Notes under the pieces: model-generated | What the model saw: only the letters and a program-made list of their open reading frames with translations | Databases searched by the model: none | What the model was told of the DNA's origin: nothing | Shown here: piece by piece, positions 5,345-13,400 of the stretch | How the letters are laid out: each line of letters starts with the position of its first letter | Position numbering within the stretch: position 1 is the first letter of the stretch | Program-made: the position numbers and the translations under genes | Assembly (NCBI GenBank): GCA_007130825.1 | Contig: SLRT01000107.1 | Coordinates: 1 to 36,210, forward strand | Origin: Syntrophomonadaceae bacterium | Lineage (GTDB): Bacteria; Bacillota; Dethiobacteria; DTU022 | DNA: 36,210 nucleotides | Direction of reading: 5' to 3'

Positions 5345-6787
5345 TCAAGCCCGGTTTGCTTTTTCCTGCAGGCGCTTGACGATGCCGGGGGCGACCTTGG
5401 TGACGTCTCCCGCACCCATAGTGATGATCAGATCGCCGGGGCGGGCAACGGCCAGGGCCTGTTCTTCAAGCATATCAAGATTATCGCATTGAAATACCGG
5501 AATATTGCTATAATAGCGGATTTGATCGGCAAGTATTTCCGAAGTAGCCCCGGGGATCGGCACTTCACCGGCTGAATAAACGCTGTGCAAAAGGAGCAGG
5601 TCCGCATCGTTAAAGGCCCTGGAAAATTCATCAAAAAAATAGGCTGTGCGGGTATAGCGGTGCGGCTGAAAGACGCAGATCAAACGGCGGCAGTCGGGAC
5701 GGGCCGCCTGCAGGGTAGCCTTGATTTCGGTGGGATGGTGGGCATAATCGTCGACCACGGTTATATCGTTGACGGTGCCGAGCACTTCAAAGCGGCGGCC
5801 GACCCCTTTAAATTCAGTGAGACCGGAAGTGCATGCAGCCAAATCCAGGCCGATATGGTCAGCCAGGGCCAGGGCGCCGGCAGCATTATAGACGTTATGC
5901 AGGCCGGGCACGTTCAGGGTTACCGCCGGCGCGCGCAAAACTCCGCGGTAATAAAAATCGAAGGTGGAACCCCTGGCCTTTAAATTGATGTTCGCCGCAT
6001 AATAGTCGGGCTGGATAGTTTTTGCATCCTGTCCGCTTAGGCCGCCGATTACAGGCGACTGCGGATCAAGCCCGTAATAGAACACCCGGCGCTCGAGGCG
6101 GGAACCGAGGGCACAGAGGGCGGGATCGGCGGCGCAGAGTATGGCGGTTCCGTCAGCGGCGAGATGCGAAAGAAAGGTGCTGTAAGCTTCAAGCAGGCGG
6201 GAATACTCGTTGTTATAATGTTCGAGGTGATCTGCTTCCATCCCGGTTATCAGGGCCATCCTGGGATAGTAGCGGGTAAAAGAGCTGTCGCTTTCGTCGG
6301 CTTCGGCGACCAGGTAGCGGCTTTTACCCAGGCGGGCATTGCTGCCGTAGGCGGGAAGAACCCCGCCGATAATGGCGGTGGGATCGAGACCGCCCGCCTC
6401 TAAAAGCAGGGCGACCATGGCCGTAGTGGTCGTTTTGCCATGGGCCCCGGCCACAGCAATTCCGTAAGCGTCGTTCAACAAGGCGGCAAGCAGTTCGGAG
6501 CGGTGCCAGAGCATTACACTGCGGCAGACCGCTTCAAGCAGTTCCGGGTTGCCGGAAGGAACGGCGGTGGAATAGACAACCAGCTCAGCGGAGCCAAGAT
6601 TGCCCGGGTGGTGGCCGATGATCACCGTCGCCCCGCGCTCGGCCAGATATTCGGTCAGGGGCGATGCCTTAAGATCCGATCCGCTGACCCGGAAGCCCTG
6701 CTGCAGAAGAATCAGGGCCAGGGCGCTCATACCGTAACCGCCGATACCGATAAAATGGACCTGCTTGATACCTGGTGGGAAAGACAA
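5345..6787 (-). CDS. murC: UDP-N-acetylmuramate--L-alanine ligase
   Basis: A 480-residue cytoplasmic enzyme that adds L-alanine to UDP-MurNAc with ATP, the first step of peptidoglycan stem peptide synthesis. The N-terminal Rossmann domain has HFIGIGGYGMSALA (residues 11-24), the central domain has the P-loop GAHGKTTTT (114-122) and EADESDSSF, and the C-terminal domain has DDYAHHPTEI. The length is slightly above the usual 455-470. It starts at TTG (6787) with AGGAGG 8-9 bases upstream. It is transcribed from an extended -10 promoter at 6835, apart from the usual division/cell-wall cluster; no other mur or fts gene is nearby. Confidence 0.97.
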   Translation of the reverse strand: MSFPPGIKQVHFIGIGGYGMSALALILLQQGFRVSGSDLKASPLTEYLAERGATVIIGHHPGNLGSAELVVYSTAVPSGNPELLEAVCRSVMLWHRSELLAALLNDAYGIAVAGAHGKTTTTAMVALLLEAGGLDPTAIIGGVLPAYGSNARLGKSRYLVAEADESDSSFTRYYPRMALITGMEADHLEHYNNEYSRLLEAYSTFLSHLAADGTAILCAADPALCALGSRLERRVFYYGLDPQSPVIGGLSGQDAKTIQPDYYAANINLKARGSTFDFYYRGVLRAPAVTLNVPGLHNVYNAAGALALADHIGLDLAACTSGLTEFKGVGRRFEVLGTVNDITVVDDYAHHPTEIKATLQAARPDCRRLICVFQPHRYTRTAYFFDEFSRAFNDADLLLLHSVYSAGEVPIPGATSEILADQIRYYSNIPVFQCDNLDMLEEQALAVARPGDLIITMGAGDVTKVAPGIVKRLQEKANRA

Positions 6788-6834
6788 TAGCTAACCTCCT
6801 GTAGAGTTCTGGCGACACCTAAGTTAGCAAATCC

Positions 6835-6843
6835 ATTATAGCA
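6835..6843 (-). promoter_or_regulatory. Extended -10 promoter of murC
   Basis: The minus strand reads TGC-TATAAT (6843-6835), an extended -10 element, with GACAAA 17 bases upstream as a poor -35. Transcription would begin about 40 bases before the TTG start of murC. Confidence 0.55.
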
Positions 6844-7321
6844 TAACAGCTAAAAATTTTGTCCCCCGAAAGCGGGAATAATCGCCGGAAATATTAAGCA
6901 AAAATTCCGCTTGAGCTTTAATTCGCGCGGGTTCAAGGCTGATATTTAAGGCTGGAGCCGAAAGTTTTTTTAGAACCATTTCTGAATTCGCTGCAGCCGG
7001 GTTTTTATAATATTATGGGCGCTGCTAGTAAAAAGGGTAACTTGCACCGGCTCCTCAATTCTTTACGGCAACTGATTATGTTACCAGCACAAAGGTTCGG
7101 GGGTCTAAAAGCACTGATTTAGCAAGGCTGAATTTAGTTCCATTTAAAGTAATCCACATTATACACAAAGTTATCCACAGAAAAAAGCCTGAAACACGTT
7201 CATTTTACCCGGTTATGAACAGCAGAAACAAGATGTTGACATAAAAATCACGGAAAGCAGTCAAATGTCAACCTGCGCCTTTTAACCGCAAAGGTTTCCG
7301 GCGCCCGCCAGCTGCCAGCTT
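6844..7321. other. Long intergenic region between tsaD and murC
   Basis: Nearly 480 bases without a credible gene, AT-richer than the flanks. It holds a DnaA-box cluster (7150-7179), an 8-bp perfect inverted repeat GTTGACAT/ATGTCAAC (7235-7242 and 7265-7272), and near 7275-7305 an imperfect GCGCC/GGCGC hairpin that could end the tsa operon. No RNA family is recognised in it. Confidence 0.5.
7150..7179 (+). promoter_or_regulatory. Cluster of three DnaA-box-like 9-mers
   Basis: TAATCCACA (7150-7158, one mismatch), TTATACACA (7159-7167, fits TTATNCACA) and TTATCCACA (7171-7179, perfect consensus) lie head-to-tail in 30 bases. DnaA binds such boxes at origins and at regulatory titration sites. 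There is no dnaA, dnaN or parAB gene nearby, so a chromosomal origin is unlikely. Confidence 0.55.
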
Positions 7322-8359
7322 CTAAACTTTAAACTCCAGGGTCAGGCCGGGATGAGCGTTAAGATCGAGGCAAGCATATTCGCCGTTTAAGTAGCGCGGG
7401 TAAGCGGCGGCGGCGATCATGGCCGCGTTATCGGTGCAGAGTTCGGGGGGCGGGCAGCGCAGGGGCACTGCCGGCAGGGCTGTGGCCATGCGCTGCTGCA
7501 TGCGCCGCCGCAGGTGGCTGTTGGCGGCCACTCCGCCGGACATGAGCACTGTTTCGGCCTTGAAAGCACCGGCGGCGGCCACCGTTTTTTCGACCAGCAC
7601 CTCGACCAGGGCTTCCTGGAAGGAGGCGACCACATCGGGTAACTTGATATTTTCACCGCGCCTGCGGGCATGGTGCAGGTGGTTGATCACCGCGGTCTTT
7701 AAGCCGCTGAAGCTGAAATCGTAACCGCCCTGATCCTTTAACCAGGCCCGGGGGAAGTTGATTGCCGCCGGGTTTCCCCGGCGGGCCAGTTTATCGATCA
7801 GCGGTCCGCCGGGATAGCCCAGATCTAAAACCCGGGCTACTTTATCGAAGGCTTCGCCGGCGGCATCATCGCGGGTGCGCCCGAGGGAGGTAATCGAACC
7901 CGGTTTTTCCACCAGAAGCAGTTCGCTGTGCCCACCGGAAACAATCAGGTTAACCGCCGGGTAGGCGATCGCCTCGCCGCCCAGGTGGTTGGCATAGAGG
8001 TGGGCTTCGAGATGGTTGACGGCGACCAGGGGCAGGCGGCAGGCATAAGCCAGGGCCTTGGCGCCGGCCACCCCGACCAACAGGGCTCCGACCAGGCCGG
8101 GACCGTGTGAAACAGCGATCGCCTGCAGGTCTTTCAGCTTCTTGCCTGCTTCTTGCAGGGCCTCGTCGATCAAAGGGTTAAGCAGACTCAGATGCTGGCG
8201 GGAAGCGATTTCGGGCACCACTCCCCCATAGCGGGCATGCAGCTCGACCTGGGAAGAAACCAGGTTGCTCAGGATCCGGTTACCGCCGGCGACCACGGCG
8301 GCGGCGGTTTCATCACAGGAGGTCTCGATGCCGAGGATTAAAACCGGAGCTTTTTTCAT
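7322..8359 (-). CDS. tsaD: tRNA N6-adenosine threonylcarbamoyltransferase TsaD
   Basis: A 345-residue ASKHA-fold enzyme that transfers the threonylcarbamoyl group from TC-AMP to A37 of ANN-decoding tRNAs, working with TsaB and TsaE. It has the start ILGIETSCDETAAAVV, the iron/zinc-binding NHLEAH pair (His116 and His120), the SGGHSELLLV segment and MSGGVAANSHLR near the end. The length is typical. Its ATG overlaps the rimI stop by four bases (ATGA), so the two are translationally coupled. It is the last gene of the tsaE-MORN-tsaB-rimI-tsaD operon. Confidence 0.97.
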   Translation of the reverse strand: MKKAPVLILGIETSCDETAAAVVAGGNRILSNLVSSQVELHARYGGVVPEIASRQHLSLLNPLIDEALQEAGKKLKDLQAIAVSHGPGLVGALLVGVAGAKALAYACRLPLVAVNHLEAHLYANHLGGEAIAYPAVNLIVSGGHSELLLVEKPGSITSLGRTRDDAAGEAFDKVARVLDLGYPGGPLIDKLARRGNPAAINFPRAWLKDQGGYDFSFSGLKTAVINHLHHARRRGENIKLPDVVASFQEALVEVLVEKTVAAAGAFKAETVLMSGGVAANSHLRRRMQQRMATALPAVPLRCPPPELCTDNAAMIAAAAYPRYLNGEYACLDLNAHPGLTLEFKV

Positions 8360-8838
8360 CGCTTTTTCCTCTCTTCCAGATCTTCGGGCAGCCGGAGGCC
8401 ATTTTTGGTCATGATCAGGGCATCTTCGTCGGCATAGTAGAACTTGCGCCGGCCGAGGACCACAAAGCCCAATTTTTCATAAAACCGGCGGGCGGCAGTA
8501 TTGCTCGGGCGCACTTCCAGGGTCAGGCAGCAGGCCCCGGAGGAAGCGACCCTGGAGATCAGCTCCTTGACTAAGCCCAGGGCCACACCGCGGCGGCGGT
8601 ACTGCACATCGACCGCCAGGGTGGTGATATGCACTTCGTCCTGGACAATCCAGGCCCCGATGTAAGCGATGACCTTTTCTTCCCGGCGGGCGACCAGGTA
8701 AAAAGCCAGGGGGTTGGTTTCAATTTCGGTTTGAAAAGATTGTAAAGACCAGGGATCCCGGAAAGAAGCCTGTTCGATGGCGCTCACTGCCCGTAAATCT
8801 TCACCGGTCATCCGTTCGGCAGTCCAATGCAGGTCCAT
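8356..8838 (-). CDS. rimI: Ribosomal-protein-S18-alanine N-acetyltransferase
   Basis: A 160-residue GNAT enzyme predicted to acetylate the N-terminal alanine of ribosomal protein S18. It carries the acetyl-CoA-binding signature VQYRRRGVALGLVKEL and the C-terminal NTAARRFYEKLGF ... RRKFYYADEDALIMTK, which is typical of RimI. The ATG is two bases after the tsaB stop, and its stop overlaps tsaD. The tsaB-rimI-tsaD order is the standard one in Bacillota. Confidence 0.93.
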   Translation of the reverse strand: MDLHWTAERMTGEDLRAVSAIEQASFRDPWSLQSFQTEIETNPLAFYLVARREEKVIAYIGAWIVQDEVHITTLAVDVQYRRRGVALGLVKELISRVASSGACCLTLEVRPSNTAARRFYEKLGFVVLGRRKFYYADEDALIMTKNGLRLPEDLEERKKR

Positions 8839-8840
8839 GG

Positions 8841-9563
8841 CTAGCGATCAGAGCCTCCCTTTTTTTCGGCGGCGAGCCTCTCTGCTTCCGGGCGGCGCAG
8901 GTAGCGGGGCAAAAGCTCCAGGTAGGAGGACCGGGGACTGGCCTCTAAGAGGCGCCGGCCGCGGAGGGCAACCAGGGCGGCGCGGCAGAGCCGGAACGGG
9001 GCCGGGGCGAGCAGGGCCATGTGGGGCAAAGCCCGCTCTAACTGTGCAGCGTAACTATGCAGGCCTTCGCCGAGAAAAACTACCGGTTGTTCACAGCTTT
9101 GCAGCGCTTTGATCAGCTCCTGCAGGGAAATGGCCGCCGGCTCAAGAATGGTTTCCAGGGCGTGGGGACTGCTGTCTGCCCGGCGGTAAATGGCGCTGTA
9201 GACCTGGCTGCGGCGGGCATCAAGCAGCGGACAGATCAGGGTCCCGGGCGCGGGCACCGCCTCAGCCAGGGCGGCAAGGGTGCAGACAGGCACAGCGGGG
9301 ACGTTCAGCCCCTGGGCCAGGCCGCGGGCGGTAGAAACGCCGATGCGCAGGCCGGTAAAAGAACCGGGCCCGGCGGCGGCGGCCACTGCTCCAAGCTCTT
9401 CGCGTTCGATACCGCTTTCGGTGAGCATCCGGTCGAGCAAAGGCATCAGCCGCTCGGAATGGGTCTTTTTAATATTGAGTGTCATTTCAGCCAACAAGGT
9501 CTCTTCTTCCAGCAGCGCTACACTGCAGGAAAGAGTGGTGGTATCGATGCCAAGAATAAGCAG
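8841..9563 (-). CDS. tsaB: tRNA t6A biosynthesis protein TsaB, CTG start
   Basis: A 240-residue member of the inactive ASKHA family that scaffolds TsaD and TsaE in t6A formation. The family's hallmark AAAAGPGSFTGLRIGVSTAR is present. The usual N-terminus M-L-I-L-G-I-D-T-T-T is encoded from CTG at 9563; reading from the first ATG/GTG/TTG (TTG 9497) would drop 22 residues including the first beta-strand. No ATG, GTG or TTG exists in frame further upstream near the AGGAGG at 9575-9580, which lies 11 bases before the CTG. So a CTG start is the best model. The gene follows the MORN gene by about 50 bases and abuts rimI. Confidence 0.9.
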   Translation of the reverse strand: MLILGIDTTTLSCSVALLEEETLLAEMTLNIKKTHSERLMPLLDRMLTESGIEREELGAVAAAAGPGSFTGLRIGVSTARGLAQGLNVPAVPVCTLAALAEAVPAPGTLICPLLDARRSQVYSAIYRRADSSPHALETILEPAAISLQELIKALQSCEQPVVFLGEGLHSYAAQLERALPHMALLAPAPFRLCRAALVALRGRRLLEASPRSSYLELLPRYLRRPEAERLAAEKKGGSDR

Positions 9564-9615
9564 GTTTTTTCCGACCTCCTGTTTTTTGCCATTTTCTTGT
9601 AAACACAGCTGACAA

Positions 9616-10524
9616 TTAATCGATAAACTCGTGCTCTTCCCAGGTTCCTTCCAGTGTGCTTCCGTCGGGAAAAGTCATTACTCCTTCCCCGTGGAAAAGC
9701 CCGTCTTTAAATTCTCCTTCGTACTTTTCGCCGTCAGCCGAAATAAAGGTCCCTTCGCCGTGGAAGCGGTCGTCTTTCCACTGCCCTTCATAGCTTGCCC
9801 CGGAAGGGTAGGTGATCTTGCCCTGCCCGTGGAACAGGCCTGAGTCAAATTCGCCTTCGTAGTGGGCGCCCTCGGGGGAGGTATAGGCTCCCTGACCGTG
9901 GAACAGGTCAGCTTCAAATTCGCCTTCGTACTCGCCTCCGCCGGGCTCAATCAGGTGGCCTTCGCCGTGAAACAGGTCATCTTTAAACTCTCCTTCATAT
10001 TTGCCCCCGCCGGGAAAAGTATAGGTTCCCTCTCCGTGCATGCGCCCCTCTTTATATTCACCTTCATGAACAGCTCCAAACTGGTCGATCGTTTTCCCGT
10101 AGCCGTGCGCGCGGCCTGCTTTAAATTCCCCTTCATATTCCATGCCTCCCGCCCGGGTCACTTTCCCCCGGCCGTGCATCAGGTTATGCTTAAATTCACC
10201 CTGATAATGGGTGCCGTCCGCAGAACGGTAGGTGCCCTGGCCGTGGCGCTCTCCCTCTTTCCACTGCCCTTCATATTTGTCGCCTTCGGGGTGGAGCCAG
10301 GTCCCCTCTCCATGCCACCGGCCCTCTTTCCACTGTCCTTCATATTTAAATCCCTGCGGGTGGATCCAGATCCCCTCCCCGTGCGGCTCAAACCATTTTA
10401 TCTCGCCCCGGTAAGTGCCGCCTTCGAAAGAAAGGCGTCCATCCCGGTGGTGAGCGGCAGCCGCCAGGGCCCAAACAACCAGCAGGACCGATAAAACTAT
10501 TACTAACAGATGGTTCTTTTGCAT
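9616..10524 (-). CDS. MORN-repeat protein with N-terminal signal/anchor
   Basis: A 302-residue protein. Residues 1-24 form one hydrophobic segment after a short basic start ([20 protein letters not shown]), a signal peptide or anchor, so the rest should be outside the membrane. From about residue 38 it is eleven 23-residue MORN repeats of the form [21 protein letters not shown] plus a final half repeat ([12 protein letters not shown]). MORN domains form beta-meander solenoids that bind lipids or act as protein scaffolds. It lies between tsaE and tsaB in the t6A operon, about 100 and 50 bases away, on the same strand with AAGGAG before the ATG, and is probably co-transcribed. Its link with tRNA modification is not evident; it may be an inserted gene. 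Confidence 0.9.
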   Translation of the reverse strand: [302 protein letters not shown]

Positions 10525-10625
10525 TTGCTAAAACTGCTCCTTTTCAATTCTACATGTTCCTGAAACAAACTTTGCCTACAACAAGCTTTAAAATTAGCTT
10601 TATAAGCGTAATTGCGCCGGTTTGG

Positions 10626-11165
10626 CTAGGGTAAAATATTGCGGGGTTTTTGTTTGCAGAGGTTTCCGTCGATATGCCACGTTACCGCCCCGAGCAAAGA
10701 TTCCACTGTCCGGGAAGCGACGGGGCCAAAGGGAATAAACCAGATCCGCCGGCCTTCTCCTGTGTAATCGTCAAAGCGTTCGATATTTACCTGCAGGTAA
10801 GCGGGAGGCAGCAGCCGGGGCAGGCGGCCGGCCCACTCGATAAAAGCGGCTCCGCCGCCGGGCAGGTATTCTTCAAAGCCGAGTTCAAGGGGATCTTCTT
10901 CCGCAGACAGGCGGTAGAAATCGAAATGATAAACGGGCAGGCGGCCGTGGTAGATCTTGAGCAGAACAAAGCTCGGGCTGGAGACCTGCTGATCTTCGAC
11001 CCCGAGACCGGCAGCAGCGCCGCGCACAAAAACGGTTTTGCCCGTGCCCAGCTCGCCGTCGAGGGCGATTACGAGGGGCTGGTTCAGGATATAGCCGAGC
11101 AGTTCACCGACGTGGGCGGTTTCTTCTTCTTTGCGTGTAGTCAGAAATGCTTTTGCCTGCTGCAT
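10626..11165 (-). CDS. tsaE: tRNA t6A biosynthesis ATPase TsaE
   Basis: A 179-residue P-loop ATPase needed for turnover of the TsaBDE complex in t6A synthesis. It has the Walker A motif GELGTGKT (37-44), SSPSFVLLKIYHGRLPVYHFDFYRL and the FIEWAGRL motif. The C-terminus is about 25 residues longer than a typical TsaE (about 150), ending in a basic, poorly conserved tail. Its ATG follows a promoter at 11200-11228; it opens the t6A operon. Confidence 0.93.
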   Translation of the reverse strand: MQQAKAFLTTRKEEETAHVGELLGYILNQPLVIALDGELGTGKTVFVRGAAAGLGVEDQQVSSPSFVLLKIYHGRLPVYHFDFYRLSAEEDPLELGFEEYLPGGGAAFIEWAGRLPRLLPPAYLQVNIERFDDYTGEGRRIWFIPFGPVASRTVESLLGAVTWHIDGNLCKQKPRNILP

Positions 11166-11199
11166 AGTAACCCCCGCTTTTTATACCTTTTCTGGTTCA

Positions 11200-11228
11200 A
11201 TTATAGCTTTGCGCCGGGGGTTTTGCAA
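11200..11228 (-). promoter_or_regulatory. Promoter of the tsaE operon
   Basis: On the minus strand TTGCAA (11228-11223), a 17-base spacer and TATAAT (11205-11200). It lies about 35 bases upstream of the tsaE ATG and just after the ABC-F terminator. Confidence 0.65.
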
Positions 11229-11243
11229 ACCTGCCGGGAGAGC

Positions 11244-11274
11244 AAAAAAAATGCCGCACCGCAAAGCAGGCAGC
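11244..11274 (-). terminator. Rho-independent terminator of the ABC-F gene
   Basis: The minus strand has TGCC-t-GC (from 11274) pairing with GC-GGCA across a short loop, followed by eight T residues. It sits about 70-100 bases past the ABC-F stop. Confidence 0.7.
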
Positions 11275-11344
11275 ACTTAAGTTAAACAGCTCCGGGCCTG
11301 ATGCTTTGCGCTGACCAGCGCCGTTAATCGCTGCCCGCAGGTAA

Positions 11345-13258
11345 TCATTCCAGCCGGCCGGCTATTTCTTCCCAGTAATGCAAAAGCTCAGAAAGGCTTG
11401 ATTTTGCCTCATCCAGCCGCGAACCGAGTTCGGCCAGTTCGCTGTGATCACCGTAGTGGGCGGGATTGGCCAGGGTTTCTTCCAGACGCGAGATCTCTGC
11501 TTCGGTTTTACTGATCTCTTCTTCGAGGCGGACCTGTTCATCTTTCAGGCGGCGGCGGTTTTTTTGTTCGGCGTGGCGGCGGCTGTGTTCTTGCTGTTTC
11601 CTTCGCTTTTCTTCCTGTTTTTCATCGCCGCTTTTTCCGGGCTGGCTGCGGAGGCTTTCTTTTTGCGCCAGGTATTGATCAAAACTGTAATTATAAATAC
11701 GCATGGTTTCGCTGTCGAGTTCAAAAACCCGGTTGGCCAGCCCTTTTAAAAAGTAGCGGTCGTGCGAAACGATGATCAGGGTCCCGGGGTAAAAGGCGAG
11801 GACATTTTCGATCTCCTCCAGGGCCGGGAGATCCAGGTGGCTGGTCGGTTCGTCCATCAGCAAACAGTTGCCGCTTCCCAGGGCCAGTCGGGCCAGGGCC
11901 AGGCGGTTTTTCTCGCCGCCGCTTAAGTCGCCTACCCGCTTGAAGACATCGTCTCCTTTAAACAGGTAGCGGCCCAGGTGGTTGCGGGCCTCTTTTAAAT
12001 CGAGATCCGAGGCGGCGGTGATTGTTTCCAGCAGGGTCCGGTTGCTTTCGAGCTGCTCCTGTTCCTGGGCAAAGTAAGTTACCCGCACCGAGGGCCCGAG
12101 GCGGACGGCGCCGGCAGTCGGTTCAAGGGCGCCGGAAATCAGTTTGAGCAAAGTCGATTTTCCGGCGCCGTTGGGCCCGACCAGGGCAATGCGGTCACCC
12201 CAGCTGATTTCAAAGGACAGATCGGCAAGAATGGTATTGCCGTCAAATTTTTTGCTGACCCGGTCGAAAATGACTACCTGGCGGCCGCTGCGGCCGCTGT
12301 AACCGAGCCTGAGTTTAAAGCTTTGGTCCGCCTGCGGGCGCTCGACAGCTTCGAACTTGTCGAGGCGTTTTTGACGGCTGCGGGCCTGCCGCTTGGAGCG
12401 TTCGTCGGCCCTGGCCTCGCGGACCAGGCGTTCCTCGCGGTCCTTGATTCTCTGCACGCGCCGGTATTCGCGTTCACTGCTCAGGCGCTCAAGGGCAAGC
12501 TGTTCCTGGTAGGCGCTGTAGTTGCCGCTGTATGCTTTGATCCTGTGTTCCCGCAGGGCAAAAATGCGGCCGGCGACGCGGTCGAGGAAAAAGCGGTCGT
12601 GGGTGACCATCAGCAGGGCGCAGTTTAGGTCGCGCAGGTATTTTTCAAGCCACTCCAGGGCGGAAAGGTCGAGAAAGTTGGTCGGCTCATCGAGCAGCAG
12701 CAGGTCGAGATCCTGCAGAAGCAGTCCGGCCAGGCGGGCGCGGGTCTTTTCGCCACCGCTGAAAGAAGAAAGGTCGCGGTCAAGATCGCTGTCTTTGAAA
12801 CCAAGGCCCCGGGCCACCCCGAGCAGCCTGCTTTCAACCTGGTAGCCCCCTGCTTCTTCAAAGCGGTTGATCAGGGCGGCGTAGCGCTCCAGGTGCTGAT
12901 CGAGCGGCCTGCCTTCTAATTCGGCCCGGTCGGCAATTTCTTTTTCCAGGGCGGCCATCTCCTTTTTCATATCGAAGATATGGCTCAACGGGTGTTCGAG
13001 ATGAACACGCAGGGTGCCGGCGCTGATCGGACGCGGTTCCTGGGGCAGGTAGCCAATCCGGGTCCCACGGGCAAGATGGATCTCCCCCCGATCTGCTTCC
13101 AGTTCACCGGCGATGATTTTGAGCAGGGTGGTTTTGCCCGACCCGTTGGGTCCGATCAGGCCCGCTTTTTCTACGGGCTGCAGCTGCAAGCTGACATCAG
13201 CGAGGATTTGATCCGATCCATATGCTTTTGTGACCCGGTCCAGAGTTAGTAAGGGCAT
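11345..13258 (-). CDS. ABC-F family ATP-binding protein
   Basis: A 637-residue soluble protein with two ABC ATPase domains and no membrane segment. Domain 1 has Walker A GPNGSGKT (36-43), signature FSGGEKTRARLA and Walker B LLLLDEPTNFLD; domain 2 has GPNGAGKS, LSGGEKNRLALARL and CLLMDEPTSHLD. Between them is the charged interdomain linker expected of ABC-F factors, and after about residue 530 a long charged coiled coil (EEKRRKQQEHSRRHAEQKNR onwards) like the C-terminal arm of Uup/YfmR proteins. Such proteins act on the ribosome, in translation or antibiotic protection. It has its own consensus promoter and terminator, so it is a single-gene unit. Confidence 0.92.
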   Translation of the reverse strand: MPLLTLDRVTKAYGSDQILADVSLQLQPVEKAGLIGPNGSGKTTLLKIIAGELEADRGEIHLARGTRIGYLPQEPRPISAGTLRVHLEHPLSHIFDMKKEMAALEKEIADRAELEGRPLDQHLERYAALINRFEEAGGYQVESRLLGVARGLGFKDSDLDRDLSSFSGGEKTRARLAGLLLQDLDLLLLDEPTNFLDLSALEWLEKYLRDLNCALLMVTHDRFFLDRVAGRIFALREHRIKAYSGNYSAYQEQLALERLSSEREYRRVQRIKDREERLVREARADERSKRQARSRQKRLDKFEAVERPQADQSFKLRLGYSGRSGRQVVIFDRVSKKFDGNTILADLSFEISWGDRIALVGPNGAGKSTLLKLISGALEPTAGAVRLGPSVRVTYFAQEQEQLESNRTLLETITAASDLDLKEARNHLGRYLFKGDDVFKRVGDLSGGEKNRLALARLALGSGNCLLMDEPTSHLDLPALEEIENVLAFYPGTLIIVSHDRYFLKGLANRVFELDSETMRIYNYSFDQYLAQKESLRSQPGKSGDEKQEEKRRKQQEHSRRHAEQKNRRRLKDEQVRLEEEISKTEAEISRLEETLANPAHYGDHSELAELGSRLDEAKSSLSELLHYWEEIAGRLE

Positions 13259-13305
13259 TTTCGCTCCCGCTGTATGATTTGCCGTCGTGATCTTTTACCG
13301 GTTCC

Positions 13306-13334
13306 ATTATAGCGGCTCAACCCCGGCCGGTCAA
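13306..13334 (-). promoter_or_regulatory. Promoter of the ABC-F gene
   Basis: On the minus strand TTGACC (13334-13329), a 17-base spacer and TATAAT (13311-13306), about 48 bases before the ATG. Confidence 0.75.
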
Positions 13335-13400
13335 AACTTTATTTAATTAGCGGGCCGGAACATAGCTGCGGACAAAAATCAGCGAATGAGCATCCGGCAG

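Noticed and set aside
7150-7179. Chromosomal replication origin
   Set aside because: Three DnaA boxes alone are too few, and dnaA, dnaN, rpmH or parAB are not nearby; kept as a regulatory or titration site.
9862-10494. 210-residue plus-strand frame
   Set aside because: It is exactly antisense to the MORN gene, whose 69-base repeat keeps the opposite frame open; the product has no family-like features.
10650-11285. 211-residue plus-strand frame
   Set aside because: It covers tsaE in antisense and runs over that operon's promoter and the ABC-F terminator.
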